Assembly: GCF_017591435.1 (NCBI RefSeq)
Contig: NC_059304.1
Location: 32,031,650-32,095,649, forward strand
Direction of reading: 5' to 3'
Source: Portunus trituberculatus
Lineage: Eukaryota; Arthropoda; Malacostraca; Decapoda; Portunidae
Length of the DNA stretch: 64,000 nucleotides
Both the position numbers and the translations under genes were made by a program. Below the pieces are notes generated by a model. That model did not search any database, had not been told where the DNA came from, and was given only the letters and a program-made list of their open reading frames with translations. Of this stretch, positions 27,898-42,290 are shown piece by piece (position 1 is the stretch's first letter; each line of letters starts with the position of its first letter).

Positions 27898-28620
27898 CAG
27901 GCAACCTCCGCTTAATGAAGGGGTTACGTTCCTAAAAAAAAATTTCGTTAAGCCAAAGTTCGATAAGCGAACCGATTATAACAAGTTTAACCCCTGACTT
28001 GAACTTCCATTAAGAGTACACAAACCGAGAGTGCATCATAGTATGGTGAAAGGTTTAATGAAAGTAAAAATTATGAAATCAAACATTTAGGCAATTTAAT
28101 TTAAGTCATAATAATGTACACTAATGTATGTATGTACGTAACTTTATAATGTTGATGATCTTAAATTTATGAAGGGAGGGAGAGTGAAACGGGAAAGACA
28201 CTAACCGGCAACCTGTGGAATGTAAATAAAGGGCACATCATTGTATCGCATACAAAACTTATATACGTACTACATTTCCACAAGGCTTTCCATTTTATCC
28301 ATTGTAGAGTCAAGCGTTCAGGTGGTTCTTTTAGCTTGCAAGGAAGATACGGTCTCACCAGCCTTCTTATAGAGTCTGCTGACTTGAAAATAGTAGAGAC
28401 AGTAGATGGAGTCAAGATGGTGGCGAGCAATGCTATTAGTTTTCTCGCCTCTCGTGTCTGTGAATAATATCCAGCTTCACTTCGAGAGTAAGAGACTTCC
28501 TGGTCTTCTTAGCAACGCTAGACGACATTGCAGGGCATTTTGGTGGTAAGTTGAACGAGGGAAGATGAGCTGCTGGTGATGCTGTTATTGTTTTGAACAG
28601 GGAGAGTGAGTGGTGCAAAC
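27898..28620 (-). mobile_element. Tigger/pogo-like DNA transposon, internally deleted
   Basis: The low-coordinate end starts CAGGCAACCTCCGCTTAATG and continues GGGGTTACGTTCCTAAAA...TTCGTTAAGCC, the style of terminal repeat found in Tigger-like elements. On the minus strand from about 28530 the sequence encodes VAKKTRKSLTLEVKLDIIH, a CENP-B/pogo N-terminal helix-turn-helix. After a frameshift it continues with LTPSTVSTIFKSADSI and KAGETVSSLQAK. The DDE catalytic domain is missing, so this is a deletion derivative. The high-coordinate terminal repeat is not clear. A relative is at 32400-32850. Confidence 0.72.
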
Positions 28621-29050
28621 TTTCGCTACAAAGAAGGTTTCCTTTTACTACCATCTGCTCATTTAACTCTTATATTCCGGCAATCGTATATGAACGATTG
28701 CATCTGTGTGTCCGTAGCGACGGCGATCGTTCCCGTAATCAAGAATTTTCTTGCCTCATGTTTGAGCTCCATGCGCGGTTTCTCGAGTCAGATGGCGAGT
28801 GGAAGTATCTGGCTTCTTTTTCCACCCGTAGTGCTGCCACTAGCTCTGTAGATTTAGGGGTAACTAAGCTATTCTCCCATTCTGAGGGTGACACTTGCCA
28901 ACCCCAGCGACCTGCCGTATCGAAAGCACCCTGATAAGAGCGAAGGGTCACATACGCTAAATTTGTTCAGCAAAGTGAATAAAATATTACCATTCTTTCA
29001 TGTTCATTTTTTCATTATCTTCGATTATAATAAAATGGTAGAAGGTAACT
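28621..29050. other. No gene recognised
   Basis: GC-moderate stretch with short overlapping frames on both strands and no domain signature. Confidence 0.5.
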
Positions 29051-29053
29051 CTT

Positions 29054-29055
<2 letters not shown>

Positions 29056-29141
<86 letters not shown>

Positions 29142-29194
29142 TATCACACTGAACAGGTTGGGGCATGCAGGTGTGTGTGTGTGCGTGTGTGTGT

Positions 29195-29198
<4 letters not shown>
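29056..29198. repeat. (GA)n and (TG)n microsatellites
   Basis: GA array at about 29056-29142 and an interrupted TG array at about 29170-29198, meeting the 3' end of a minus-strand LINE. Confidence 0.93.
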
Positions 29199-30711
<1,513 letters not shown>

Positions 30712-30809
30712 TACCTACATGTTATTTGCTTGTAACTTGATATGAAAAGGGGTGAAAGAATACTCTCTCTCTCTCTCTCTCATTGGAAGTGTACAATTTC
30801 TCTTCCAAG

Positions 30810-32399
<1,590 letters not shown>

Positions 32400-32850
32400 T
32401 TAACAAAATTTTATCCAGGTGATTTTTTCCAAGTTTGAAAGCCCTGCCATATCACGCAAGTCGACAGGCTTTTGAATACACCAGCGCCTCTCGTGGACAA
32501 AACGCTCACCACTCACTCACCTAGTTCAAAACAATAACAGCGTCAGCAGCAGCTCGTCTTCCCTCACTCTACATGCTACCAAAACACCCTGCAATGTCGC
32601 CTAGCATTGCTAAGAAGACCAGGGAGTCTCTTACTCTCGAAGTAAAGCTGGATATTACTCACAAACACAAGAGAGGCAAGAAAACAAATAGCATTGCTTC
32701 CCACCATGGCTTGACTCCATCTACTATCTACCATTTTCAAGTAAGCAGACTCTATCAAGAAGACTGGTGAGATCATATCTCACCATACAGCTGCTTTCTT
32801 CATTCCTATGAGTGCACCAGGGCCAGATAAGATGTCCCACGAAGAGGGGA
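32400..32850 (+). mobile_element. Tigger/pogo-like transposon fragment (transposase N-terminus)
   Basis: The plus-strand frame at 32573-32770 encodes IAKKTRESLTLEVKLDITHK, NSIASHHGLTPSTIYHFQ and VSRLYQEDW, the CENP-B-like helix-turn-helix start of pogo/Tigger transposases. The upstream sequence (CAAAACAATAACAGCGTCAG.AGCAGCTC) matches the 5' UTR of the minus-strand relative at 27898-28620. Homology fades soon after the N-terminal domain, and no DDE/D region or clear terminal repeat follows. Confidence 0.75.
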
Positions 32851-33039
32851 AGCAGGCGTATCTGGTCTAACTGGCAACAGTTCTCTCTGCACGTTTGATG
32901 TCTCTTAAGTTGTGGCCTCTCTCTGCTTCCCAGACAAAGTCTCAGACATGCTCTCCCTGTCTCCTGCCTCTTCTTCCCGCCTAAACATTGGCTTTCTCCA
33001 TGACTATCTCTACCACTATCCCCCTTCATTATAACATAG

Positions 33040-33040
<1 letters not shown>
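32851..33040. other. Unrecognised sequence
   Basis: Short region without recognised features. Confidence 0.4.
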
Positions 33041-33198
<158 letters not shown>

Positions 33199-33200
33199 TA

Positions 33201-33503
33201 CAGTAAAAACCCTCTTTTGTGCCATTGTAAGTTTCTAAATAAAAAACTACGGACTGAATGCAGAAGGATGTTCTCGTAACCACAGCATGATGGAGGGAGC
33301 CCTAGGGATGTGCATCAGTATCCAATATACCGGAATACTGGTATTTTAGCTTCGGTAATACCAGTATACCAGTATCAGAAAGGGAAAACCCCCATGTGCA
33401 GCCATTTGAGTACCAGATATTTTTTCGAGTACCAAGTCGAACTTTGGCCTTTGAATATTGAGAAGTTCAGCTTTTAAGACATTCGAGTATTGAGTCTTCA
33501 CTG
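33201..33503. mobile_element. Possible Tc1/mariner-Tigger-type MITE
   Basis: The left end CAGTAAAAACCCTC and the inverted right end CAGTGAAGACTCAATACTCG share a CAGT(A/G)AA(A/G)AC start. TA flanks both sides (33199-33200 and 33504-33505). Internal AATACCGGAATACTGGTATT and CCAGTATACCAGTATC repeats add hairpin potential. The terminal match is short, so the call is tentative. Confidence 0.4.
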
Positions 33504-33764
33504 TATATACAATCACTCCACATGTTAGACATGGTGTTGTTAATAGCTGCATGTTGCAGGTGGACAATCTACTTTTTGTCAATTTCTTTCATTACATAAT
33601 CTAGTCTATAATGGAGATGTAAGAATTATTCATGATGAAACAAAAATTTCTTTATTTGAATATTTGTTACTTGTGGTAATAATCATAAAGATTATGGTGT
33701 AAACTTCCACTCAATATGCAAATAAAATACTTATTCAAGCAACTCTTCCCATAATTCTCAACAT

Positions 33765-33770
33765 TTTATT
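33765..33770 (-). promoter_or_regulatory. Poly(A) signal candidate for gene B
   Basis: TTTATT on the plus strand (AATAAA on the minus strand), about 165 bp downstream of the gene B stop codon. A second candidate lies near 33646-33651. Confidence 0.45.
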
Positions 33771-33934
33771 TGAAGCTGAAGTGAGGCAATGTCACTGGGC
33801 TATTCTCTCTTAAGCCCAATTAAACTAATTTGTCAGCAACTTATTTCTATAGTATGAAGTGTCCTTAAAAAAACACCATAAACTGCCTATGAATATCAGT
33901 AAAAGAGAATTTGGGCAGTTAAGGTTTAGTACTT

Positions 33935-34590
33935 TCATAAATTGCTTCTACAATGAACAAAGCTGTTTTCTCCAACATCTTCAAGGTTGCCTGTTTGAGC
34001 AATATGGTGCTTGAAAAATTTTATAGTTTTGTTCCAGGCATTGACTTGCCCACATGTATGGTGCTTGACTGTCCCTCCCCAGACCAAGACTATCATGGAA
34101 CTGTGCTGAAAGGAAGCATAACAGTGTGGGGAATATGGAGGCTCCAACAGATGGCCACTGCCAGGATATGATGACACTTTGTAAGGTTTTGAGTATGAAT
34201 GTTTGGATAATCTCTGACACAACAACTGTGCAGCATATTCTGAATTTACGTTTTGATCATTAATACCAACTATGAAAAGAAAAGCTGCATTGCTTCTTTC
34301 TACTGGAACAATAACTTTTTCAAATTGCTTAGCTATATCAGCACTGAGAGGTCGCATACACACACTGCCATCATCCTTAATATGAGCATTATGTATGTTG
34401 CTGAAAGGTATTCCAGGGTACAAGTGTTCTCCCACTCGCATTCCAACCAGAACAGGAACACAAGGAGCATTGATAGCAACACATGCAATAACCGATGGAA
34501 TAAATGCTGCCATTTCCAGAGCTATCTCCCCACCCTTACTTGTTCCAATTACTCCAACACCTCGAATCACTTGCAAAAAGTCAATTATTA
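33935..34590 (-). CDS. Acyl-CoA thioesterase / BAAT-like gene B, single 3' exon
   Basis: A minus-strand frame runs without interruption to a TGA at 33937-33935 and covers about 215 residues of the ACOT/BAAT C-terminal hydrolase domain. GVGVIGTSKGGEIALEMAA is the serine nucleophile elbow. VPVERSNAAFLFIVG and INDQNVNSEY supply the acid residue (D of NDQN). YPGSGHLLEPPYSPHC supplies the catalytic histidine, and QVNAWNKTIKFFKHHI is the family tail. The C-terminus SNL resembles the SQL peroxisome signal of BAAT but is not canonical; that role is inference. Upstream of about 34590 (TTTTTGCAAG, a possible acceptor) homology ends and no further exon is recognised. It covers in one exon the region that gene A divides into three. 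Intact frame and catalytic residues favour a functional domain. Confidence 0.82.
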
Positions 34591-34600
34591 TAGCACTCAT

Positions 34601-35296
34601 TGCTTATTGCTTTCTTCCACTTTCTCCAGTTCATTAAGTGTTCATTTAGAGCACCAGTAATGCACGATTTGGTACAAATGATACACTGATAGAAAAAAGA
34701 CCATAACATACCTTGTGTTTTACCATGCTGTAAAGGCTACACAGTGTTGTCACTGTCACTGTCCTGTAAGCTTCATTCACCATCCTACATTAGGGGCAAC
34801 CCCTTCACCATAATCACTTTAACACTAAAAATTTTTTTGTTATTGTTTATTGGAAAGATATCTGGAAACCTCCCTTGACATACCATGCCCTGTGCAGCAC
34901 AAACTAGAAATCTGCACCTGTTGAGGCTTGGTGACCAGTGTGGTTTGTTGTCCAACAGGGCAGGCCAGCAATAAATTCAGTAGTTGTATGTCTTTTATTC
35001 ATCTACTGAGATGTTCCAATAACATGAGCAGATAGGTTCCATTTGAACTGGTCATATAGTGAATTCTCATGTAACAAAATACATAATTTGTGCCCCCCCC
35101 GACAAAAAAAGGGATTAGGCACTGTGATCTTTGTCAATGCAAGTTTTCAAGCTAAAAAGTACAATGCAAAACACAACAAACTTGTTTATACTGTTGACCC
35201 TCACTAACTCGGACTAATAGGGGGAAAGGTTGGTCCGAGACACAAATGTCTGACTTATACGAATTCATCTCCCCCTCCCCCTGACACACACACACA
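34601..35296. other. No exon recognised; pogo-like terminal sequence near 35197
   Basis: About 600 bp upstream of gene B's exon without a recognisable N-terminal thioesterase domain. A donor-like AAG/GTATGT occurs on the minus strand near 34710, without convincing coding sequence before it. At about 35195-35260, CTCGGACTAATAGGGGGAAA...GGTCCGAGA resembles pogo/Tigger terminal repeats. Confidence 0.45.
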
Positions 35297-36070
35297 AATG
35301 GGAGATGGAATTCAATGTGGACAAAAGCCATATCATGGAAATGGGAAAAAGTGAAAGACGACCAGTGGGAATCTATAAGATGGGAGATGGAGTAGAACTA
35401 GAAAAAGTAAAAAAGGAAAAGGACTTGGGAGTGACAATGGAAGAAAATAATCAACCGGTAAGCCATATTGATAGAATTTTCAGAGAGACGTATAATTTGC
35501 TAAGGAATATTGGAGTAGCATTTCACTATATGGACAAGGAAATGATGAAGAAATTGATAAGTACTAAAATAAGACCTAGATTGGAATATGCAGGAGTTGT
35601 GTGGACTCCCCATAAAAGAAACACATAAGAAAATTAGAGACTACAAAAATGGCTACAAGAATGGTTCCAGAATTTAAAGGGATGACATATGAGGAGAGAC
35701 TAAAGGCTATGGATCTACCAACCTTGGAGCAGAGAAGAGAGAGGGGATCTGATACAAGTTTATAAATTGATTAACGGAATGGATGAAGTGGATAATGAGA
35801 AACTGATCCTGAGAGAAGAATATGACTTTAGAAGCACAAGATCGCATAGTAAGAAACTAAGGAAGGGACGATGTCTGAGAGATGTTAAAAAATTTAGTTT
35901 CCCGCAAAGATGTGTTGAGACTTGGAACAGTTTGAGTGAGGAAGTGGTGTCAGCAAAGAGTGTACATAGTTTTAAAGAAAAATTGGATAAGTGTAGATAT
36001 GGAGACGGGACCACACGAGCATAAAGCCCAGGCCCTGTAAAACTACAACTAGATAAATACGACTAGGTAA
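35297..36070 (+). mobile_element. CR1-like LINE 3' fragment, same subfamily as 17328-19690
   Basis: The plus strand starts GGGAGATGGAATTCAATGTG (RT thumb, EFNVDKSH), immediately after a CA repeat. It continues through VSHIDRIFRETYNLLRNIG, RPRLEYAGVVWTP and SFPQRCVETWNSLSEEVVSA to GDGTTRA, then the 3' UTR GGGCCTGTAAAACTACAACT and a TAGGTAAATAC end. The translated stretches are almost identical to the minus-strand copy (17384-18125), but each copy has its own small indels. It is 5'-truncated and noncoding. Confidence 0.88.
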
Positions 36071-36077
36071 ATACACA

Positions 36078-36862
36078 CGCCCGGTAGCTCAGTGGTTAGA
36101 GCGCTGGCTTCACAAGCCAGAGGACCGTGGTTCGATTGGAGATATTTGGGTGTGTCTCCTTTCACGTGTAGCCTCTGTTCACCTAGCAGTGAGTAGGTAC
36201 GGGATGTAAATCGAGGAGTTGTGACCTTGTTGTCCCGGTGTGTGGTGTGTGCCTGGTCTCAGGCCTATCCAAAGATCGGAAATAATGAGCTCTGAGCTCG
36301 CTCCGTAGGGTAACGTCTGGCTGTCTTGTCAGACACTGTAGCAGATCAAACAAACAGTGAAACTGGAAAGCGGCGAGGCAAATGGGTAAGCCTCTTAATG
36401 TGTAGCCCCTGTTCACCTAGCAGTAAATAGGTAAGAGATGTAACTTGAGGGGTTGTGGCCTCCATTTCCTGATGTAGGGAGTGTGTGTTGTGGTCTCAGT
36501 CCTACCCCAAGATTGGTCTATGAGCTCTGAGTTCGCTCTGTAATGGGTAAGACTGGCTGGGTGACCAGCAGGCGACTGTGGTGAATAATTACACATACAC
36601 ACACACACACACACACACAGCGGGTAGTGTAGTGGTTAGCACGCTCGTTTCACAATTGAGAGGCCCAGGTTCGAGTCCCGGCATGGCGAGGCAAATGGGC
36701 AAGCCTCTTAATGTGTGGCCCCTGTTCACCTAGTAGTAAATAGATACGGGATGTAACTCGAGGAGATGTGGCCTCGCTTTCCCGGTGAGTGGAGTGTGTT
36801 GTGGTCTCAGTCCTACCCGAAGATCGGTCTATGACAGGGCAGGCAACCTTTTAGAGTGAGTG
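36078..36862 (+). mobile_element. Three consecutive tRNA-Val-derived SINE copies
   Basis: Copy 1 (about 36078-36340) has a tRNA head with GTAGCTCAGTGGTTAGAGC (box A), anticodon loop TTCACAA (CAC, Val), GGTTCGATT and a damaged T-arm. Copy 2 (about 36372-36590) is body only, starting GAGGCAAATGGGTAAGCC. Copy 3 (about 36619-36836) has a full head with loop TTCACAA and GGTTCGAGTCC plus body. CACACA repeats join copies 2 and 3. The sequence CAGGGCAGGCAACCTTTT at 36837-36854, just before the gap, looks like an hAT-type transposon end. Confidence 0.85.
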
Positions 36863-37362
36863 NNNNNNNNNNNNNNNNNNNNNNNNNNNNNNNNNNNNNN
36901 NNNNNNNNNNNNNNNNNNNNNNNNNNNNNNNNNNNNNNNNNNNNNNNNNNNNNNNNNNNNNNNNNNNNNNNNNNNNNNNNNNNNNNNNNNNNNNNNNNNN
37001 NNNNNNNNNNNNNNNNNNNNNNNNNNNNNNNNNNNNNNNNNNNNNNNNNNNNNNNNNNNNNNNNNNNNNNNNNNNNNNNNNNNNNNNNNNNNNNNNNNNN
37101 NNNNNNNNNNNNNNNNNNNNNNNNNNNNNNNNNNNNNNNNNNNNNNNNNNNNNNNNNNNNNNNNNNNNNNNNNNNNNNNNNNNNNNNNNNNNNNNNNNNN
37201 NNNNNNNNNNNNNNNNNNNNNNNNNNNNNNNNNNNNNNNNNNNNNNNNNNNNNNNNNNNNNNNNNNNNNNNNNNNNNNNNNNNNNNNNNNNNNNNNNNNN
37301 NNNNNNNNNNNNNNNNNNNNNNNNNNNNNNNNNNNNNNNNNNNNNNNNNNNNNNNNNNNNNN
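36863..37362. other. Assembly gap (500 N)
   Basis: Exactly 500 ambiguous bases between the SINE cluster and the older LINE's endonuclease. Confidence 0.99.
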
Positions 37363-37612
37363 GATATCTTGTATTGATGTCTGGAAGCTGTCCCAGTCTG
37401 CCAGGTGATAATTGTATTTGGGTGAACAGGAATCCTGATGGCTTTGCTGGTAATGCTTACTATAATGCAAATGTGATCTGAGGTGAGTCTGGTCCAGGTT
37501 TGATAGTGATGTTGTGGTAGATGTGTTTGTTGCCAAGAATTATGTCTGGAGTCGTTCTTGTTGTGCTGCTATAGAATGTGGAAAATGCTGGGCCTAAATG
37601 TTTTAGCGTGTT
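37363..37612 (-). pseudogene. Older LINE: endonuclease distal part
   Basis: The minus strand encodes NNTLKHLGPAFSTFYSST, TTPDIILGNKHIYHNI and KPGPDSPQI, the C-terminal half of an APE-type endonuclease (TPDI...L and the SDH region) as in jockey/I-type LINEs. The proximal half lies at about 42291-42780. The two parts are separated by the inserted CR1-like element. The element continues into the gap at low coordinates. Confidence 0.7.
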
Positions 37613-38149
37613 GTTGTCATCATAACATAACATAACATAACATAAATAATAGGATAACAAAGGGCCACCAGGGCCCATCTAGGTTATCCTGTATCAGTCG
37701 CACAGCGACCTCGTCATCAGTACTTAAAGATACACTTACAAGTACACAATACATTATATACTAATTCTAAATATTTGGCCCATTAACAGGGCTAAGTCCT
37801 GCAGCGAAATCCTCTACAATTTGTGGTCCCCATACATGGGGATCATGTCTTGTTTAACTATAGTAAATTTCTTATAAAAACTATCATGCAGTGCTATACA
37901 TAATTATAAATCTAATAAATTTAAGTGCTTATCTAATCTGTTTTAAACATTGTCAAACTAGTGCTATTTACAACCGTCTCTGGCAATGCATTCCAGAAGT
38001 CTACCACCCTATGACTAAAGAAATATTTTCTTATATCTAACCTGCAGCCTTGCTTTCTAATCTTCCTGCCATGATTTCTAGTCCTATTTCCTCCTCTAAG
38101 GTAAAGAAAGATCTCACATCTATGTAGTTTGTATCTGAGAACATTTTAA

Positions 38150-40690
38150 ATAACTCTATCATATCCCTCTTATACATCTCCTCTCAAATGAAAACATGTT
38201 TAATTCCTTTAATCTATCTCTATACTCCAGGCGCTTTAATGCTGGTATCATCCTAGTTGCTCTTCTCTGAACTGCTTCTAACATGTTGATATCCTGCCTA
38301 TAATGGGGTGACCAGGCCTGTATGCAATACTCTAAATGGGGCCTAACATAGGAATTATATAAGCTACGCACCACTTCCTTACTTTTATAACTAACATTTC
38401 TATTTATAAAACCCAGGATCCTATTTGCCCTATTTCTTGCTTCTAAACATTGCTTTGAAAATTTCATAGTCCTGTCTATCACTACTCCTAAATCCTTTCC
38501 TTCCTCTACTGCCTCTAGCCAACATCCCTCCATCTCATAGCTAAAGTTTGTGTTGTCTTTACCTAAATGCATAACCTGACACTTTTAGAATTAAACTCCA
38601 TCTGCCACCTGTCTGCCCATGCTATCAGCCTGTCCAGGTCTCGTTGTATTCTGTAATTGTCCTTTTCACCCTGTACTGCACATGCTATCTTAGTATCATC
38701 TGCAAACTTTGATACTTTGCTACTAATTCCTATATCTAAATCGTTAATGTACACCAAGAAAAGAAGAGGTCCTAGCACTGATCCTTGGGGTACCCCACTA
38801 ACCACTTCCTTCCACTCAGACATTGCCCCATTTAATACTACTCTCTGTTTCCTATCAGAAAGCCATTCACTAATCCAATCAACTAACCTACCCCTATCCC
38901 ATGTAGTCTCAATTTGTACACTAGCCTCCTATGCGGTACCTTATCAAACGCCTTGCTAAAATCTAGATATATAACATCTATGCTATTTCCATCATCTAAC
39001 TCCTTGGTAATATATTCTAAGATATCGAGCAAATTTGTAAGACAGGACCTCCCTGATCTAAAGCCATGTTGGGTATCTCTAATTAATCTATTCTCATTTA
39101 AATGCTCCCAAATACTACCCTTAATGATTTTCTCTAGTATCTTACATACTATACTAGTTAAACTGATCGGTCTATAATTATTCGCATCATCCTTCCTACC
39201 TTTTTAAATATTGGAGTAACATTAGCTAACTTCCAGTCCTGAGGTATCTCAGCAAACCTAAGTGATCTTTCAAAGATTAACTTAAGTGCTTCAGAAATAC
39301 TGTCTACACCCTCCCTAAGTACTCTGGCATGTAGCTCATCAGGACCACTAGCTTTCCTATCGTCTAGTTCAAGAATAAATTTCCTAATAATTCCCGGTTT
39401 TATATCAATATTTTCTAAAGCTCTTAAACTACTCGTCGCACTGTTTGTAACAGGATTTCCTATTCTTTCCTAGTAAATACTGAAGAAAATTGTTCATTCA
39501 ATAATTCTACTATGTCTTCATTTTGATCCACTACTACACCATCTTTTCTGAGTGGTCCAATCCTATCCTTATTTCTTTTATCACTGACCTTGTAATAACT
39601 ATATAATTTTTGGGATCTTTACTCCCAGCTCTAGCTAGTTTTATCTCTGCCTGCCTTTTACTTTTTTATAACCTTACTCAAATCATCTCTGACCTGTCTG
39701 TACCTAATCAAATCTACATCTTCCCACTTTTCTGCAACTCTCTATATGCCCTCTTCTTCTCTCTGATCTGGCTACCTATCTCATGAGTCCACCATAATGG
39801 CTTCCTGTTTCTCTGCCTTATATCTTTGTAAGGGATACACTGCATCACTATACCCTTTACTACAACCTTAAAAATATCCCACATCTCCTGTGCAGTTTTA
39901 TTTCCAAAACTATCTTCCCAGTTTACCTCTCCTAATAACTGACGTAACCTACCATAATTGCCTTTCTGATAGTTTGGGACTCTAGTCTTATTCACTATAT
40001 TATCCCTACTGGAATTAATGATAAATCTAATTATATGATGGTCACTGTTTGCTAAAGTCTCTCCTACCTCAACTTCCTTTAAACAATGCTCAATATTTGT
40101 TAGTACTATGTCTAAAACCTTCCTCCCCTAGTAGGTTTATCTACCATCTGCACTAAATAGTTATCCTGAAAACTTTCCATAAACTTATTTTCACTAGCAT
40201 CTCCTACCATCCTCTCCCAGTTTACTGACTTAAGATTAAAATCCCTAAGATAATTGTCTGACTAGTACACCCCTATTTATCTCATCTACCATAAGGTTGT
40301 CTACATCTGCTGACTGGTTAGGTGGTCTATAAAAGCTCCTACTCTAATAACCTTACTTTTGTTTACTCTAACATCCAGCCATAAGGACTCTACTCTGTTA
40401 TCTACCTTAATACCATTAACCTGACTGGAAATGAAGGATTTTTTACATAAATAACTACTCCTCCACCTATCCTACCAATTCTCTGGTGTAAATACATAAT
40501 GTATCCATCTACTTCATATTCTTTCCTATTTTCCTAAACTTTTCCTCATTTACCCATGCCTCTGTGACACATACAACATCTAAGTCCTCCTCAACTATAT
40601 AACTAGATAACTCGTCCTTCTTGTTCCTAAGACTCCTGGCATTTACATAAAACATTTAAGTCCTGCTACCTTCCTAGATGCTGTCTCCTT
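38150..40690 (-). pseudogene. CR1-like ORF2 (endonuclease plus reverse transcriptase), frameshifted
   Basis: The endonuclease start NARSLRNKKDEL (about 40640) is followed by DLDVVCVTEAWVNEEKF, IGRIGGGVVIYVKN and DFNLKSVNWERM (about 40230). The linker reads VPNYQKGNYGRLRQLLGEVN (about 39980). RT motifs are SGVPQGSVLGPLLFLVYIND and VSKFADDTKIACA (intact FADD, about 38800-38680). The thumb and C-terminal region is DLGVVIDRTMKF, HLEYCIQAWSPHYRQD and EAVQRRATRMIPALKRL (about 38490-38230). More than five frame breaks. The FADDTK box and the GVPQGSVLGPLLF spacing are typical of the CR1 clade. Confidence 0.82.
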
Positions 40691-40799
40691 ATTTGGAATC
40701 CTAATCTTATTCTCTCCTATTTGCACCTGGAAATCTTTCCTAATCTTTTCACTATCTCTGTTTATCCTATCTAATTTATGTCTAACATCTTTCTTCTGG

Positions 40800-41951
40800 A
40801 ATGCATTTGCTACCTCACCCCTACACTCCATCCCAACTCCCCTCCAGACATCCACTCAGCACATCCACACCCTTCCTACTCAGATGCACACCATCCCTAG
40901 CATACAAATCCTTCGCCCATAGAACCTATCCCATACATCCACAAAGCTGACACCCACATCCTTACACATCCCTTTTACCCGATCATTCACACCAATGGCT
41001 CTAGACAACCATTCCCTGCTAACATACACACGAGGCAAGATTCCTGACACTACACACCTCCTACCACTCTCCCTTATCTTGCCTAACATTTCCCGAAATC
41101 TTGCCACTAACTCCTCCGACCCACCTGCTCTGACATCGTTCCCACCTACGTGCAAAACTACTACACCCTCCCTCTCCATCCCCCCAACCCTCTTCTGCAC
41201 CTCCTCACTCACTGCCTTCACACCTGCACCAGGCATACACACGTTCGTCCTCCTATCCCTGTCTTTCCCACAGAAAGTGCTATCTAAATACCTAACCTGA
41301 GAGTCACCCACCACACACACCTGAGGTGTGCTAGGCACAACCCTCCTCCTCCTCTCCTCTACCCCCTTCTTTCTCCTTTCACTCACCACAACCACTTCAT
41401 TCACTCCACTCTCACTCTCCCCCTCCCCCTCCAACAAACCGAACCTATTTTCACACTCAACAGGTTTAGTCCTATCCTCCCTAACTGCCTCCGCTTTCCT
41501 TCCCTCGCAACCTGCCATCTCTGCCCATCCTGACTACTATCTTTCCCAGTCTGGCTCGCCTGCTCCCTCTTCCCCACTCTGCTCTTCCCGACAGAGGGCC
41601 AAGCCACCCTGTCGCCCTCAGAAGGTCCAACCTTCGGCCTAACACTGATCTCCTGCCTAATTTTTTCCACTGCCTCCCAAGCCTCTTAACCTCCTCCTTC
41701 AACTCAAAGATGAGAACTTCGTTCGCACTTTTCCCCTCACTTAGCTTTCTCATTTCCTCTCGCAATTCTCGGTGCTCAAGAGAAAGAACTAAATTCTCGC
41801 TCTTGAGCCTACACACCATACACTCAGAAAAGTCAACGACCTTCCTGTCATGCCCACACATCTCACACACAACAAACTCTCCCAATCCCATCTCAACACT
41901 CTCTTTCACGCACTCAATCACACTCTGATATACCTCAGTAGCTACCGCCAT
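40800..41951 (-). pseudogene. CR1-like ORF1: zinc finger, coiled coil and SGNH-type esterase
   Basis: Starts MAVATEVYQSVIECVKES at 41951. A Cys-rich finger (CEMCGHDRKVVDFSECMVC, about residues 29-47) and a heptad-like Leu/Glu coiled segment follow. After a frameshift near 41665 there is a Ser/Arg-rich hinge, then an SGNH/GDSL-like hydrolase domain in the frame 41518-40880. It shows VCVVGDSQVRYLD (block I serine), VVLHVGGNDVRAG (Asn block) and, one frameshift later, YARDGVHLSRKG (Asp-x-x-His block, about 40890). ORF1 proteins with a PHD-like finger plus esterase are known from CR1-group LINEs. All three catalytic blocks survive, though in two frames. Confidence 0.8.
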
Positions 41952-42290
41952 ACTAATTTACAATCTGTTAACTCACAAACAAATAAAAATACTTGGTGAC
42001 GGCGGGGTGGGGGAACCGCGGTGGTGGGGGGTGCCTAAGTGAGGTCAACTAATCCTCTTTCAAGGTCAACTTGACGGTTACAAGCCTAGTCTCCTCGCTC
42101 TACCAAAATACTTTTAACTCACAAATTCTAACCACTATTTCACTCTAATCTAACACTTGCAGTACACACTTTCACTTCACTAACACTCAAAAGCACCACA
42201 CACAGACACCAAGCACAAACACCACTCGCTAACTATAAAAACCACAGCCAAAAACGGAGCGCACACACAACACGTCCACTCGCCACCGCA

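Larger units (their letters stand above)
37613..42290 (-). mobile_element. CR1-like LINE, near full length, inserted in an older LINE
   Basis: Minus-strand element of about 4.7 kb. From high to low coordinate it has a G-rich 5' region (about 42290-41952), ORF1 (about 41951-40800), ORF2 with endonuclease and RT (about 40690-38150), a 3' UTR and a short 3' tail of (TTATG)n repeats at about 37621-37646. Both ORFs carry several frameshifts. The coherence from 5' region to tail suggests a full-length insertion that has since decayed. It splits the older LINE whose ORF1 lies at 42780-44120 and whose distal endonuclease is at 37363-37612. Confidence 0.8.

Noticed and set aside
34700..34800. Upstream exon of gene B ending at the donor-like AAG/GTATGT near 34710
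   Set aside because: The frame giving a compatible phase has a stop close upstream, and the residues do not convincingly match the family.
41995..42290. GC-rich CpG-island-like promoter of a host gene
   Set aside because: It lies directly upstream of the LINE ORF1 on the same strand and is better explained as the LINE 5' region.
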